DNA of 64,000 nucleotides from Casuarina equisetifolia (GCA_028551475.1 CM052357.1:29595745-29659744); one strand, 5' to 3'. Positions 38,144 to 50,382 are shown, counted from the stretch's first letter. The notes: a model not told the origin generated them from the sequence alone. Translations and numbers: made by a program.

Positions 38144-38691
38144 GAGTTTCAAATTTTCTTTATATGATAATTGATATTTGCATTATCATGTTAATAAATA
38201 TAAAACTCTTATCATGCTATTTTAATATACCCTTTCAAGTCAATATGGGTTGCAAGTTTTATGTTAAAGTTATATATTTCTCCACAAATAACTTAAATTG
38301 TAGGCTTTTAGTACAAGAATCCAAGATTCATTTATATTGAATCCTTTTACCTTAAAGGACATGTTAGCAACGACTGAAAGTATCTTAAAAGTGGCTTATT
38401 ATTGGAGAAGCCACCACTTGCTTGATATTATTTACTAAAGAGAAGAATGTTTCAATTGAGAGAAAATTAAAGAGGAAAAAACTACTTGAATTAAGGCCCA
38501 CCTTTGAATTCTTAGTAGTTAAACACTTCCACATGCCCTTCAAGGAAATTCCAAGGAACGTCTTCACTACAAACTCAAAATAAAAAAAAAGAAAAAAAAC
38601 CACAAACTTCTTTTTGGGTTCACCTTTTTTTTTTTTTGAGTTAGAGTAAGAATCCCGGTAGGCAATGCCCTTTCTGGATCACAGAAAACCA

Positions 38692-39129
38692 TGACATTTT
38701 GAGGTCAATAATAAACATATCATCTTGGCGATAGAACTCGCTTTCATTCTTCTCCTCTATCTATATAGAAGAAAAAGCTGGTGCATGTACATCGAGAAAG
38801 CTACAAAGGAAGCTCAACCTGCTCGCACAATCTTCCAATGGCGATTGGTTCTGCGTTTGGTGGCTGTCATCGTCGAAGGAAAATTTTCTCTCACCGTAGC
38901 TGGAACGCCATGACATTTGAGGTCAATAATAAACATATCATCTTGGCGATAGAACTCGCTTTCATTCTTCTCCTCTATCTATATAGATGAACAAGTTGGT
39001 GCATATACATCGAGAAAGCTACAAAGGAAGCTCAACCTGCTCGTACAATCCTCCCATCGCGATTGGTTCTGCGTTTGGTGGCTGTCATCGTCGAAGGAAA
39101 ATTTGCTTTCACCGTAGCTGGAACGCCAT
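38692..39129. repeat. 219-bp tandem duplication inside R module
   Basis: Two adjacent copies, 38692-38910 and 38911-39129, run from TGACATTTGAGGTCAATAAT to GTAGCTGGAACGCCA. The unit 1 counterpart (22050-22300) has one copy, so this expansion occurred in unit 2 only. Confidence 0.9.
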
Positions 39130-40738
39130 GGGAACTTTGGAAAAAGGCTTGGCCCTACGGCCAACTGTTTTCTCTCATTTTCTATTTTGACGTTAAATGG
39201 GTCGGGCATAAAAGACATTAACATTTCGTGAAGACAGCCATGATTTTGGTTGTAGTCATCAACAAAAGGACAATTTTACTTTCTGGGGTTTCCACTAAAC
39301 CTTTGAAAAAAGGCTTCGCCTTCCGGCAAAGAAGATAAGAAGGATGTTCTGTCAAACCTTGAACTTCAACTCTCTAATAATTGGCGTGGGAGCCGGTGGA
39401 TTGATTTTGGCAACCGAAGTTAGATCAATATATACACAAACAATTATTGAAATGCCACGGAAGAAGTCATAAATATTAGACTCCTAAAACGAGAGTTATA
39501 GCTTATATACTTTTCATTTTAACCGCGGACATTAGGGTATAAAGAAAAAAAGAAGAAGAAGAAGCCATCTCTCCTCCCTGGTGTACTTTATAAGGCAGCT
39601 AACCCCTTCATTAGCAAAACAATTTGGAAGGGATTCATTTTACATCTATTTTTTATTTTATTTTATAAATTGTGACCATAGATATCAAGATAAAAAGACA
39701 ATATTAGAGATGAAAGTCTTACATTAAAATATTACAATTCTTAGATAATATTGTATTAAAAAAAATTCCAACTTATGAGTAATATTTTGATTGAATTTTA
39801 AACTTTTAATACAATATAAGAATTTGAGTTGATTTATTGTAATCCTATTTAATCTCTAGCCTTTAAAATATACTTGGTATAGATGAACATTTATTTAACC
39901 ATATTTAACTTTAAGCTTAAGATATGTTAAGTATGTGGGAGAATGTTAAAAAAGAAAATCCTTCATTCTTTTATTAATGCAAACTTACATTTTGACAAAA
40001 AAAATAAAAAATTTTCCACTGAAAATGTGTGATCCTTGAATATAAAAAATAATCTTTACCTCATAAATTAACTTTTAAGTTGAACTTTAAGCATATTTCT
40101 AATAGATTCACAATTCTTTGTACTTAGGTTATGTGAATGTTGTTATTTCTTGAAGAGTTATACCTATTTATCTTCGAGGCAAACTATGTTACCCTACTTA
40201 AAATAAAAGAAAAATACAATGAAACCAAAATGATTTTGCAAAAGCTTCTTATATAATTTAATTATAGAATATAAATGTTGTATCATTTAAACGAGATGTA
40301 AAAAACTATAAAATATGCCTAGTAAAATTTTTGCAAGCCTTTTTGTGTGTATGCATGAGAAAAGTTTTCTCAATTTCAATGATTCGTATCAAGATTGAGA
40401 CAAAATGCTTAATTCAAGTTATCAAGTTGAATACAACAGTAGAGGAAAGTTTTAATAAAACTTAATAAGGAAACTTTAGGCAAAATTTTATGGAACATAC
40501 CAACAACTGATTTATAGTTAAATGTTTACTTATACAATTTAATGAAGGCCAAGAAAATGAGGCCAATTCAAAGGAGGGAGAGACCAAATCGAGAAGAGAA
40601 ATATAAATTAGAAAAAAAAATTTCTTTATTACCTTGAGAATTTATGATATATAGATGCTGTTTATATAAACATATAGAATTAGTTGTACAATAAAAGAAA
40701 CAAAAAAAATATTTTATACGATATTTTATTTTTTATTT

Positions 40739-41142
40739 AGAAACAAATTTCCGCCAAAAACGATGAAAAATAACGGTCCTCACAGCTAAAGGCCAATACT
40801 TACATCAAGCCCGATCGTGCCAACCAAAGAGGCGTCTTTCCGCGAATCCGAAACAACCGGCAGAAGATTTCGTAGAATCCAAGGTCTCAGTCCAGAAATT
40901 GGACAAACGAACCACCAGACGAACTTTCAACTGTCCGAAGTAACAGACAAGAGCTACGGAGCAAGAAGTAAACCCGGAGAGAGAGAAAGCGCGACTTTTC
41001 TTGGCAAGGATTGAAAGCGATCTCACGAAGCTTGGAGGGAAGGGAATTAGGGTGACTGATGGTGGACTAAGGCAGAATTTTCCATTTCCTGATCTCTCTC
41101 TCCTGCATCATCCTCTACCTTCCATTGTTTATTGTCTCACTC

Positions 41143-41187
<45 letters not shown>

Positions 41188-41958
41188 TTGATCATATCCC
41201 ATTAATTTATCCGGGTCGCCTGCACTGTTTCGCCTAAATTATTTCAGATATTCCCCAAAACTCTAACAATTTCACAACAAACCTCACATTTTCAGGCCAA
41301 TTCCCATTTGCCACCACGCTATTCTACTACTTCCTTGCAATGTCTTTTTTCGGAGAATTAGGTAAACGGGGCTATAGGAGAATTAAGTGTAGTCAAGGCA
41401 TGAGTTGTCAATTAATAACTTCTAGTTCCAAATACTATAAACTAGTAATTAAGCTACATGTCTATCAACATTTAAATTTAATCACTCTAGCATGCATTAA
41501 AACTCCTGCCTTTTTCTTTTCGTATAATTTGTGAAAAGAAGTTGAATCATTTTATTCATATTGACAAACTTTGAGAGGTGCAATATATGTATTTAAGTTT
41601 TTATTTAATTTTTATATTTAATATAACAGGTGTTTAGAGATAGAATATCTTAAACTCCCTTCATTTATTAAACCACCAAGAAAATGACATTATTTATGTT
41701 GATTAATCTATCAGTATCATAAATGTTACATAACATTTAGGACATTTATTTTAATAATTATGATCAAATTTTTGTTCAAAATAAAATAATTCTCGATTAG
41801 TTATTGTTACCTCTAAAATGATCAGTTAAGGTTAAATACGTCCAAGTGCCATGCATGTGATTAAAATTAGATATCTTTAATTGTATAGATTCTCGTACAT
41901 GTCACACTTATGTTAAATATTCTACCAAATAAGAATCAAATAATTGAATGGCAAAAGA
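40739..41958 (-). repeat. Transposed copy of the PP2C promoter/5'-UTR block
   Basis: Near-identical to 13144-14302: the non-coding exon with its donor (GATGTAAGTATT on minus), the GA/CT tract (41144-41183) and the upstream promoter region, plus small insertions near 41506-41547 and 41770-41800. No PP2C coding exon was carried. On either side are ~190 bp direct copies of R tail sequence (40552-40738 and 41959-42140). The plus-strand frames 40817-41014 and 41001-41237 are antisense readings of the UTR. Confidence 0.88.
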
Positions 41959-42119
41959 AAATGAGGCCAATTCAAAGGAGGGAGAGACCAAAGCTAGAAG
42001 AAAAAGATAAATTAGAGAAAGAAGATTTTTATATTATCTTGAGAATTTATAATATATAGATGGTGTTTATATATACATATATAATTAGTTGTAAAATAAA
42101 AGAAAACAAAAAGAATATT

Positions 42120-42660
42120 TTATATGATATTTTATTTTTTATTTGGAGTATGAAACCTTCTTAATAATATTTTCATTATTATATTTAATAGATATAAAAC
42201 CTCTGTTATGCTATTTTAATAATTTTTTTTAAAATCAATATAAATTGCGAGCTTTACGTTAGAGGCATATGTTTCTTCACAAATCACTTTAAAATGTAGG
42301 CTTTTTGCATGAAAATTAGGACTCGTTAATTCATTTATACTAAATTTACTATGTAACCCTTTATTTTAAAGGACAAGTTGATAATAATTAAAAGTGTCTT
42401 TAAAATGAGATATTATTTAGAGAAACCCCCATTTACTTGAATGTTGTATCATCGAAGAGAAGAATGTTTTCATTAAGAGCAAATTATAGAGAGGAAAAAA
42501 CACTTAGGCAATTCACTCTCTCGAACCTAGAAAACCCTAAACTTGAGGTCAATGAAAAACACATGCCCAGACGAGGAAAACGTTGGTGCATGCATAAGCT
42601 ATTTTCTCTTAAAAATCCAGGAAACAACAAAGCCCGCGTCATTGTGAAAGAACCATTTGC
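42120..42660. repeat. R module 2 (unit 2)
   Basis: Counterpart of 23890-24640 and 47175-47708, with GAAACCTTCTTAATA, AGAGAAACCCCCATTT, GAACCTAGAAAACCCTAAAC and GACGAGGAAAACGTTGGTGCATGC. Confidence 0.75.
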
Positions 42661-42689
42661 TTTTTGAACGCCCCGTCAAACTTTAGAAA

Positions 42690-43130
42690 AAGAAGGGGTT
42701 GGCGATAGAGTTCGCTCCATTCTCCTTCCGTACCGATATTGATGAAAAACATGGGGCATCGACAAGCCCCACTCTCTTTTGTCTTCGAAGTCGAAAAATC
42801 AAGGAAGCTACAAAGAAGCTCAATCTGCTCGCACAATCTACCCATGGCGATTGGATCTGCGTTTGGTGGCTGTCATCGTCAAAGGATAATTTGCTTTCAT
42901 CGGAGCTGAAACGCAACGGGAGACTTTGGGAAAAAAATGCTTGGCCTTACACTCACCTGTCTTCTCTCACTTTATTTTTGATTAAATGTATCGGGCATAA
43001 AGACATAAACATTGTGTGAAGACAGCCATGACTTTGGTTGTGGTCATCATCAGAAAGATAATTTGCTTTACGTGGATTCCGCTCAACCTTCTATTTGAGA
43101 AAAAAAAAAAATTGTCGACAAATGGAAATG
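42690..43130. repeat. R-like block adjoining the intact DC1 gene
   Basis: Shares AGCTACAAAGAAGCTCAATCTGC, GGCGATTGGATCTGCGTTTG and GTCATCGTCAAAGGATAATTTGC with R module 1. The open frames on both strands here (42699-43019 plus, 42683-42916 minus) are not conserved among copies. Confidence 0.6.
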
Positions 43131-43686
43131 GAAAGTTGATCTCTTCCTGTCAAGTGCCCTGCTTTTGGTGTTCAAGTCAAGATCACTGTGAACTATAAAC
43201 CGATACCATGGTGGCAATGCAAAGCCCCAGAACCCCTATGCTTCTCTTTACAAATAGTTAAGGCCGCTTACAAAACGCAAAGATACTACTGTAATAACAC
43301 AGCAGGCGCACATGTTAATGATGATTCAAACTAATATCACCGGCAGCTTTGTCATAATTAGCTGTCTTGGAAAATGAAGCGAGTGAACGCAAGCCTGGTC
43401 TTTCAATTTCTTTTTTTATTTTTTTATTTTTTTATATTAAACTTTTCCAAGACTTTTAACGGCCGTTTTGAGGAATGAGACAACCGTAGGAATCTTACTT
43501 ATGAGCCACGTGTTATTACAAGGTTAATCTTATGATATGTCTGAAGGCTGAGGTCACCGCCTCCACAACGCCAAACAGCTGTCTCCTCTCGCACTTACTC
43601 TCTGCCACCCACCTGTTTCAGCATTTCCTATCCCATGAACGAATAGTAACTCCTGCGTTGTGTGAGAGAGAGGGATCCTACTGGAG
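43131..43686 (+). promoter_or_regulatory. Upstream region and 5' leader of the intact DC1 gene
   Basis: The last ~110 bases (CCACCTGTTTCAGCATTTCCTATCCCATGAAC...TGCGTTGTGTGAGAGAG) match the leader before the DC1 copy at 59272 and, more weakly, that before 27213. This supports transcription start and leader in this interval. No TATA box was fixed. Confidence 0.45.
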
Positions 43687-45667
43687 ATGGAGATCGAACT
43701 TTTTCTAAGACAGAGGTCCAAAAATTACAGTCGAACCAAATATTTGGACTCGGGTTCTGTTCGAAGTTTGGCGCTGGACGATCTTCGCACTGGGAAAGTT
43801 CATTGCTACGATCGTGAGAAGCATGTTTTGGGAGACCGCGCCAAGATTTTGAGCCTTTGTCGTCACTTTTGGAGTAAGCATGGAGGCTTGATCTTCACTG
43901 GAGAACTGAAATATAAAGGCAAGGAAGACGCTGTTTGCTTTGGGTGCGAGAAGCCAGTTACCGGTCCGGGATACGAATGCTCTGCCCCCGAATGCAAGTT
44001 CCTTCTACATCAATCATGCGCCGAGCTGCCTCTGAAGATGCAACACCTCTCCCACTCAGACCACACCCTCTCTCTTTGGGAGCCAAAACTTAATTCTTAT
44101 TGTAACGCTTGCGGTAAAGACTGCAGCGGATGCTTCTCTTACAGATGCAGGTGTTGCAATTTCATACTTGACTTCTCGTGTGCCACCTGGCCAATTAAAA
44201 ATAGAGACAAGTGCCACCATGAATACCGGCCCATCTTTATGAGGTCCCGGTTCAGTTGTGATGCCTGCGGGGAGGGATTAGCCAGCCAATGCAACATCTG
44301 TCAACTCTTGATTCACGGAAAATGTGGTCAGTTTTCACGCATCATCAAGATTACAGCCCATCGTCATTGCCTGTTTATCACCTATTCCCTTCGGGAAGTC
44401 CGTGAAGTCGAAGAGGGTGAGAATATATTCTGTAATCTTTGTTACGAAAAGATAAAGAGCAAGTATGGAGCCTATTTTTGCAAGAAATGTCATTTCGTGG
44501 CTCACTTCAAATGTGCGGATATTTTTCTGGAAAGAGTACTTGAGGAATGCGATTGTTCAGGCTCCGAGGATGAGGAGGAGATCGGCGCAGGGTTTGAAGA
44601 AGGAGCTGAGTACATACAACATTTTGGCCACAATCATACTTTAAGTCTTAGCAATGAAGCATTCATAAGTGACAAGCGTTGCGATGCATGCGTGGGATTA
44701 ATTTCGGCTCCGTTTTATAGCTGCAGTGAATGCAAGAACTTCTTTCTGCACAATAAATGTGTCCATCTACCCAAAAAGAAAAAACATTCTATTCACAAAC
44801 ACCCACTTACCCTCATCTCACGTGTTCTTCGCTTCGGTGGAGTGTTTCGTTGTGATGCTTGTTGGCGACTTAGTCAAGGTTTTTCTTACGAATGTGGTGG
44901 GTGTGGCTTCATCATTGACGTTAAATGCTTTTCAATGCCGGAAAACTTCGAATATGAAGGTCACTCACATACTCTCTTTCTTGCCGTACATCCTAATAAA
45001 GAGAAAAGATGCAGTGCTTGTGATCACTGTCACTTATTCCCTTCCAGCAGCAGCTACCCATGGCTCTTTGTATGTACTACATGTGAATTCGCATTGTGTT
45101 TTGAATGTGCGACTCTTTCATTTCCAGCATGGCACAGATTTGACGGTCATCCCCTAAAATTTAGATATGTTTGTGAAGCTAACGGTGAAGATTATTATTG
45201 TCTGATTTGTGAGAAAGAAAGAAGTCCAAAAGATTGGATTTATTATTGTGAAGAATGTGACTTCAGTGCCCACATTGAATGCGTCCTTGGCCAATATCCC
45301 TACATTAACTTTGGTAGTATTTTCAAGTGGAAAAATCAGGAGCATCCTCTCACATTTGTCCCAAAAGATGAGTTGTCCCCCCCATGCGGTGGTTGTGGCG
45401 GGGCTTTTTATCATGCAGCGATAGAATGCGCAACATTCAAATTCAGTGTACACCCCCGAAATTATTGTATGCGAGCCAAGGGTCTAACACCACTTAAAAA
45501 GGTAACAACGCCGTACTGCTGGACCACAAAGAAAGAATATGCTTAAATTTCCTTTATATTTATTTTAAGAGTATTTGAAATTTGACACTTATATCAAATG
45601 TCCATAAATAATTTGATTGATAATTTGGTTGTTGCAGGATGAAGAGGATCTTCTCTATTGGCTGTGA
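43687..45667 (+). CDS. DC1-domain (CHP-rich, C1-like zinc finger) protein, intact
   Basis: Exon 1 is open from ATG 43687. I predict splicing at 45501/45502 (AAG|GTAACA) to 45638 (TTGTTGCAG|GAT), giving 605 + 9 = 614 aa ending DEEDLLYWL; unspliced reading stops at 45546 (619 aa). The protein is an array of about nine DC1/C1-like modules built on His...CxxC...CxxC...HxxC, at residues ~65-111, 122-165, 178-213, 225-276, 315-358, 371-414, 425-474, 487-532 and 552-594. An acidic linker (SGSEDEEEIGAGFEEGAE) separates modules 4 and 5. The last module is degenerate (CATFKFSVHP in place of CxxC). DC1 proteins are plant-specific, bind zinc and have been linked to stress, defence and hormone responses; ligand and partners are unknown here. 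Residues 1-60 lack a clear module. It is the only fully open DC1 copy in the window. Confidence 0.92.
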
Positions 45668-47172
45668 TGAAGCAATGACTCCTATTCTCATGCCGATGAA
45701 GTTGTGACGTTTGCGGGGAACAGCGCGAGCACCAGAGGCAGTAGTTCAGCCGAAAGACGGGCGACCAGTATCCGCTCGCTTCAAAACAAAGATTAGCTTC
45801 GTGATTTCAGTAGGAAACCCGAAAGAAAAGGTAACAGAGAGCTTGGAGGAAGAAGGAGATTTGTTCTGATAACAGAGACTTAGAACAGAGAAACCTATTG
45901 TAAAACAGACAGACTAAACTTCAAGAACAAATTTGGGTTTTGGTGTGTTATTTTCTTCCTTGAATGTTTACAATGAATTCCAGCATTGAGTACCATTTTT
46001 TGGCCTAGTGATCGGTAAAGAGCATCGCGGTTAGCCGCCAATCATACGTGGATCTCGCATTGAGAAAAATCGACATGCTTGTACCTTCATTATGAGATAT
46101 TTTGTATTCTTAACATCCCTACTATTGGTGTTATTGTGCAGAAATTTCTTGTTTAGAGTGAAAAATCACTCCTTAAGGGAACTAAATTGTGGTTTTGTTT
46201 AGAAAACCAAAATTTGTGCTTTTAAGGTAAAAGTGTTTAAATTCTGTTGCCATAGAATACTGCATCATGCAAATTTAGGATAAAGATTTCTATTTCCTTT
46301 GGATTGAAAGAAATTGATTGTGTATTAGGTTGGATTGAGGCATGTGGACGTAGATTTGATTGAATTGAGTCGAACCACTAAAAACGCTGATTGAGCAAGT
46401 TTAAGGCTTGTTGAATATTTGTGTTCTATTGTGAATTAAGTGTTGTATGGTCTTTTCAGTGTTGGGGTGATATGCTAAGGCATCGAATTGGGGTAATTTT
46501 CCATGTGTGAAAATATTGTGTGCAAAACGTAGAGATTATGGAATGTCTATGTTTGTAGCAGTAAAAATAACTTTATAACTAGTTGATTAAAAGAAAGTGA
46601 ATGTATGCATCAATGTAAGCTTGGACTACACCATTCCTATCTTGCGTGAACCTTATTTCTATTTTTGCCATTATTTATTATTCTGTAATGCATTGTTTAT
46701 TTGTATTATTCTTATTTAAGCATTCAACTTCTGCATTACAAAAAACTTCAAATATACTATTCAAAAGAAAATTAAAAATAATTCCTTTACCCAATAAAAA
46801 CCTCCTTTCCTAAAACCTTGAACTCAAAAAGAATTAACACCACGATGATAGCCCATATCCTTCTTTGCCTAATGGATACTAGTGACATATTTGTTTTTGT
46901 CAATAAAATGTTTCTTGTTAGGAGATAGCTAAAGAGAGAAGAGAGCATGTCTGCATATAAATAAGCACATGTGCCGATATTTGGCAATATGTGACATATA
47001 AAGAACTTCAATATACCCTTTCACTCACACAATAAGAAAACACTTGCATGAAAGTAATACAAGAGTAATAAGATGCTTTACTTAAAAGTTAAGCTTAATA
47101 CCATGTTAAAAAGTTTATCTTTCTCTTAAAGAATATTTTCACATGTAAAGAACATAATAATTAAGCATATTG
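45638..47172. other. DC1 short second exon and 3' flank, unit 2
   Basis: Begins with exon 2 (45638-45667). Just beyond the stop lies decayed tail-exon sequence (GGGGAACAGCGCGAGCACCAGAGGCAG) resembling the tails at 31224 and 61452, so this gene lost its long tail. The rest pairs with 48550-48974 plus 51197-52325. It includes the empty site CTTGT at 46078-46082 for the LTR element in unit 3. Confidence 0.65.
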
Positions 47173-47174
47173 GT

Positions 47175-47708
47175 AAAAGAAAATAAAAAGAATATTCTAT
47201 ATGATATTTTATTTTTTATTTAGAGTCTGAAACCTTCTTAATATAAATCTAATATTTCAATTATTATACTTAATAGATATAAAACCTCTGTTATGCTATT
47301 TTAATAATTTTTTTTAAGTCAATATAAATTGCGAGCGTCTTGTTAGAGGCACACATTTCTTCACAAATCACTTTAAAATGTAGGCTTTTTGCATGAAAAT
47401 TAGGTCTTGTGAATTCATTTATGCTAAATTTACAACGTAACCCTTTACTTTAAAGGATGGGTTGATAATAATTAAAAGTATAAAGGATGGGTTGATGATA
47501 ATTAAAAGTATCTTTAAAATAAGATGTTATTTAGAGAAGCCCCCATTTGCTTGAATGTTGTATCATCGAAGAGAAGAATGTTTTCATTAAGAGCAAATTA
47601 TAGAGAGGAAAAAACACTTAAGCAATTCACTCTCGAGAACCTAGAAAACCCTAACATTTGAGGTCAATGAAAAACACATGCCCAGACGAGGAAAACGTTG
47701 GTGCATGC
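47175..47708. repeat. R module fragment (unit 3)
   Basis: Matches 42120-42600: GAAACCTTCTTAATATAAATC, TTCTTCACAAATCACTTTAAA, GAACCTAGAAAACCCTAAC and CGAGGAAAACGTTGGTGCATGCAT. It contains a ~29 bp local duplication near 47450-47510 (AAAGGATGGGTTGAT.ATAATTAAAAGTAT). It joins abruptly to DC1 coding sequence. Confidence 0.8.
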
Positions 47709-47906
47709 ATTAAGTTTGATAGTGTTTTCAAGTGGAAAAATCACAAGCATCCTCTCACATTTGTGCCAACAGATGAGTTCTCCCCCCCATGTGGTGGTTG
47801 TCGCAGGGCTTTTAATCATGCAGCGTTAGAATGCGCAACATGCAAAGTCAGTGTACACCCCTGAAATTATTGTATGCGAGCCAAGGGTCTAGGACGACTA
47901 TATGAG
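47709..47906 (+). pseudogene. DC1 gene fragment: last module only
   Basis: Encodes VFKWKNHKHPLTFVPTDEF, CGGC and CATCKVSVHP then TGA, matching residues ~540-605 of the protein at 43687. Unlike that gene it keeps the CxxC (CATC) of the last module. The downstream donor GAG|GTAACA and intron sequence are also conserved. Everything upstream in the gene is missing and replaced by R sequence, so this is a deletion relic of a fourth DC1 copy. Confidence 0.85.
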
Positions 47907-48974
47907 GTAACAACACCGTACTGCTAGAACAAAGAGCAATAATATGCTTAAATTTGACCCTTATATCAAATCTCCATAAATAATTTGATTGATATTTATT
48001 TTTGCTTTTTAAATTTTTGTCCATATTACTGCTTTAAATTTTTTGGAACAGAGTTGAATTGGATTCTCTGTGGTTTGTTCCAAGAGCAAACAGCGGTGAT
48101 ATCTTTAAGTTAGATGAGTGCCCTTAAATCTAGTTTTTCTCTTTCTAAAAATTCAAATTCTAACTTAATTCCATCTTTTCTGTCCGAATCTTTCTTCTTT
48201 TCAGAAAACCATCTTTTCCATCTGTTGTGTTTCCAACGCAATTGTTTTCCTTTCTAGATTTTGGCCCTTCTTCCACCTTTACGCACCACTGAATCAAAAG
48301 TCCCTCCTTCCTTCGCGCTACCGTCAACAAATCACTTTTTCTTCTCCTTTTTTAACTATACCAGTCTGATGGCAATTGACTCTTCGTTCCCCAAAGGAGT
48401 TTTGTGTGTTTCTATTATTTTGGTTTAGTTGGGTTTAGTAAGAATGGGATTAAAAAAAATCAAAAGAGAGAAGAACGATATGTTACGGAGGGGAGAAATG
48501 ACACACTGTTTCTGTTACAGAAGGAAGAGGACATTCTTGGGTCACTTTGGCGGTGAAGTGATGTCTCCTTTTCTCATTACGATGAAGTTGTGACGATGGT
48601 GGGGAAGAGCGCCAGCACTCGAGGCGGGAGTTAAGCCAAAAGACGGTCCACCAGTATCCGTCCACTTCAAAACAGAGGATTAGCTGTCGTGAATCCAGTA
48701 GGAAACCCGAAAGAAAAGGAAACACAGAGCTTGAAGGAAGAAGGGAGATTTGTTCTGCAAGAAACAGAGACTTAGAACAGATAAACCGATTGTAAAACAG
48801 AGAGACAAAAATTCAAAAACAAATTTGGATTTTGGTGTCTTATTTCTTCCTTGAATGTTTAAAATGAATCCCAGCATTGAGTACCATTTTTTGGCCTAGT
48901 GATCGGAAAAGAGCATCGCGGTTAGTTGCCAATCATACTGTACATCTCACATTGAGAAAAACCGAGATACTTGT
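47907..48974. other. Remnant DC1 intron and 3' flank, unit 3 (part 1)
   Basis: AAATAATTTGATTGATA and later GAAGTTGTGACGATGGTGGGGAAGAGCGCCAGCACTCGAGG match the region after the intact DC1 gene. From 48700 on it parallels 45815-46082. No open gene remains. Confidence 0.6.
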
Positions 48975-49463
48975 TGTTAGGATTGATGGAACAACTAGGT
49001 TAAAGGGTATGGTTGTCATTACAATCAAGGGTCTTTATGTAATTGTGGAACTAGGAAATATCTTTTAGATGTAGTGAGTTTCTTAGTAGTATTAGGTTAG
49101 GATTCTTATCCTTATGTGAAAGTAGGTTTTTCTAGTGGTATTTGACTAGGATTCCTTTAGGGTTTTTCTATAAATAAGGAAAGTATAGAAAAACCTAGGG
49201 GGCAAGTTAAGAGAGTCCCTATGGGAGGCTAATTGTTGAAGAGAACCCTTTTCATGGATTCTAGTTGATGAGAGAATCCATGAGATACCTATTTTAGGAA
49301 AGGGAATGTATGAGAAAAAATTTAATGAGAAGAGACTATAGGGGATGCATGACATTATGATGTTCCAAACCTCTTAAATCTACTATGTTTGGGTATGTGC
49401 ATTCTTATATTTGTGTGTTCTATCTCTGTGTGGTTGATGCGACTTGGTTGAATTCCTCCAACA
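48975..49463 (+). repeat. 5' LTR of element 48975-51196
   Basis: Direct repeat of 50708-51196, equal length. It includes a TATA-like CTATAAATAAGG near 49170. Confidence 0.92.
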
Positions 49464-50382
49464 AGTAGTATCAGGGCCAAGTTTGGATCCCAATAAGTGG
49501 TATGGGAGACAAGCTTGGTTCTTAGCAAGTGGTGCGGTGAGCATGGACTGTGGAAGATTGGGACCATAGATGATGAATCGAACATGGTGAACACAATTGA
49601 AGAAGCAGATTGATGTGTTTTGAGGTGAGATTTTCTCTTTCCCTAAATTTGGTTTGATTTTGGATGATATTGATGTAGATCAATTGGAATACATTGTTGG
49701 AGTTGTGGATTGAGGTTTGCAAAGTGCAAATCTATGTTTCTCTGTCTATATTTGAGCATTTATAAGCCAAAATTGAAGATTTTTGTTGAAGAACATGATG
49801 TTTTGGAGATGATCAATATTTTTAAAGTTGTTGGATTGAAGATCAGACTGATCATATTGTTTGTGATAGTTGTTGTGTTTCTTTAGCTCAAGTTGTGGCA
49901 TTAAATGATAGAGAATGGTGAAGATATTGATGTTTAGAGGGGAACACTTTGTTGATTTTGTTGATCAATTGTTGTTTGAGGGGGAGCTTGTTGTGCTCTT
50001 ATGTTAATGTGATTGATGAAGTAAAAGTTTGGGATTTTCAAGTTTGTCGATATTTAGATAAGATGTATTGAGACTCCGATGGTTGATTCTGAGGAAGCAC
50101 CAACAATTCTGGATAGGAGTGGACTCTTCGTTAGGGGTTTCGAAGAGTGATCTCAATTGTTGTGGAAGTCCCATGATTTTTACTTTTATTGAGGGTTTCA
50201 TGATGGAGGACACATTTAGATGGAAGAAGCCCATGATGATGTGTAGATGCCTAGAGAGAAACACGGCCTAGGAGAGGTGTAACCTAGAAGAGGCTGTAGT
50301 GAAAGTGCCTAAGGAGGTATAACCTAAGAGAGGCGTGGTTTAAAGAAAAGGCAAGATGGCATAGTTGATGCGTGTTTGTTTT

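Larger units (their letters stand above)
37385..40738. repeat. R module 1 (unit 2)
   Basis: Counterpart of 21490-23890, with the LINE insertion near its start and an internal 219-bp tandem duplication. It ends with ATTTTATTTTTTATTTAG, where the PP2C promoter block is joined. Confidence 0.75.
33455..42660. repeat. Segmental duplication, right copy (unit 2: PPR plus R modules)
   Basis: Direct, collinear copy of 17840-24640, with two later insertions (LINE 37427-38143; PP2C promoter block 40739-41958) and a local 219-bp tandem duplication at 38692-39129. The PPR coding parts have the same length with no indel. Confidence 0.85.

Noticed and set aside
44726..45157. 143-codon second-frame ORF inside the intact DC1 gene
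   Set aside because: A shadow frame of the Cys/His-rich coding sequence.
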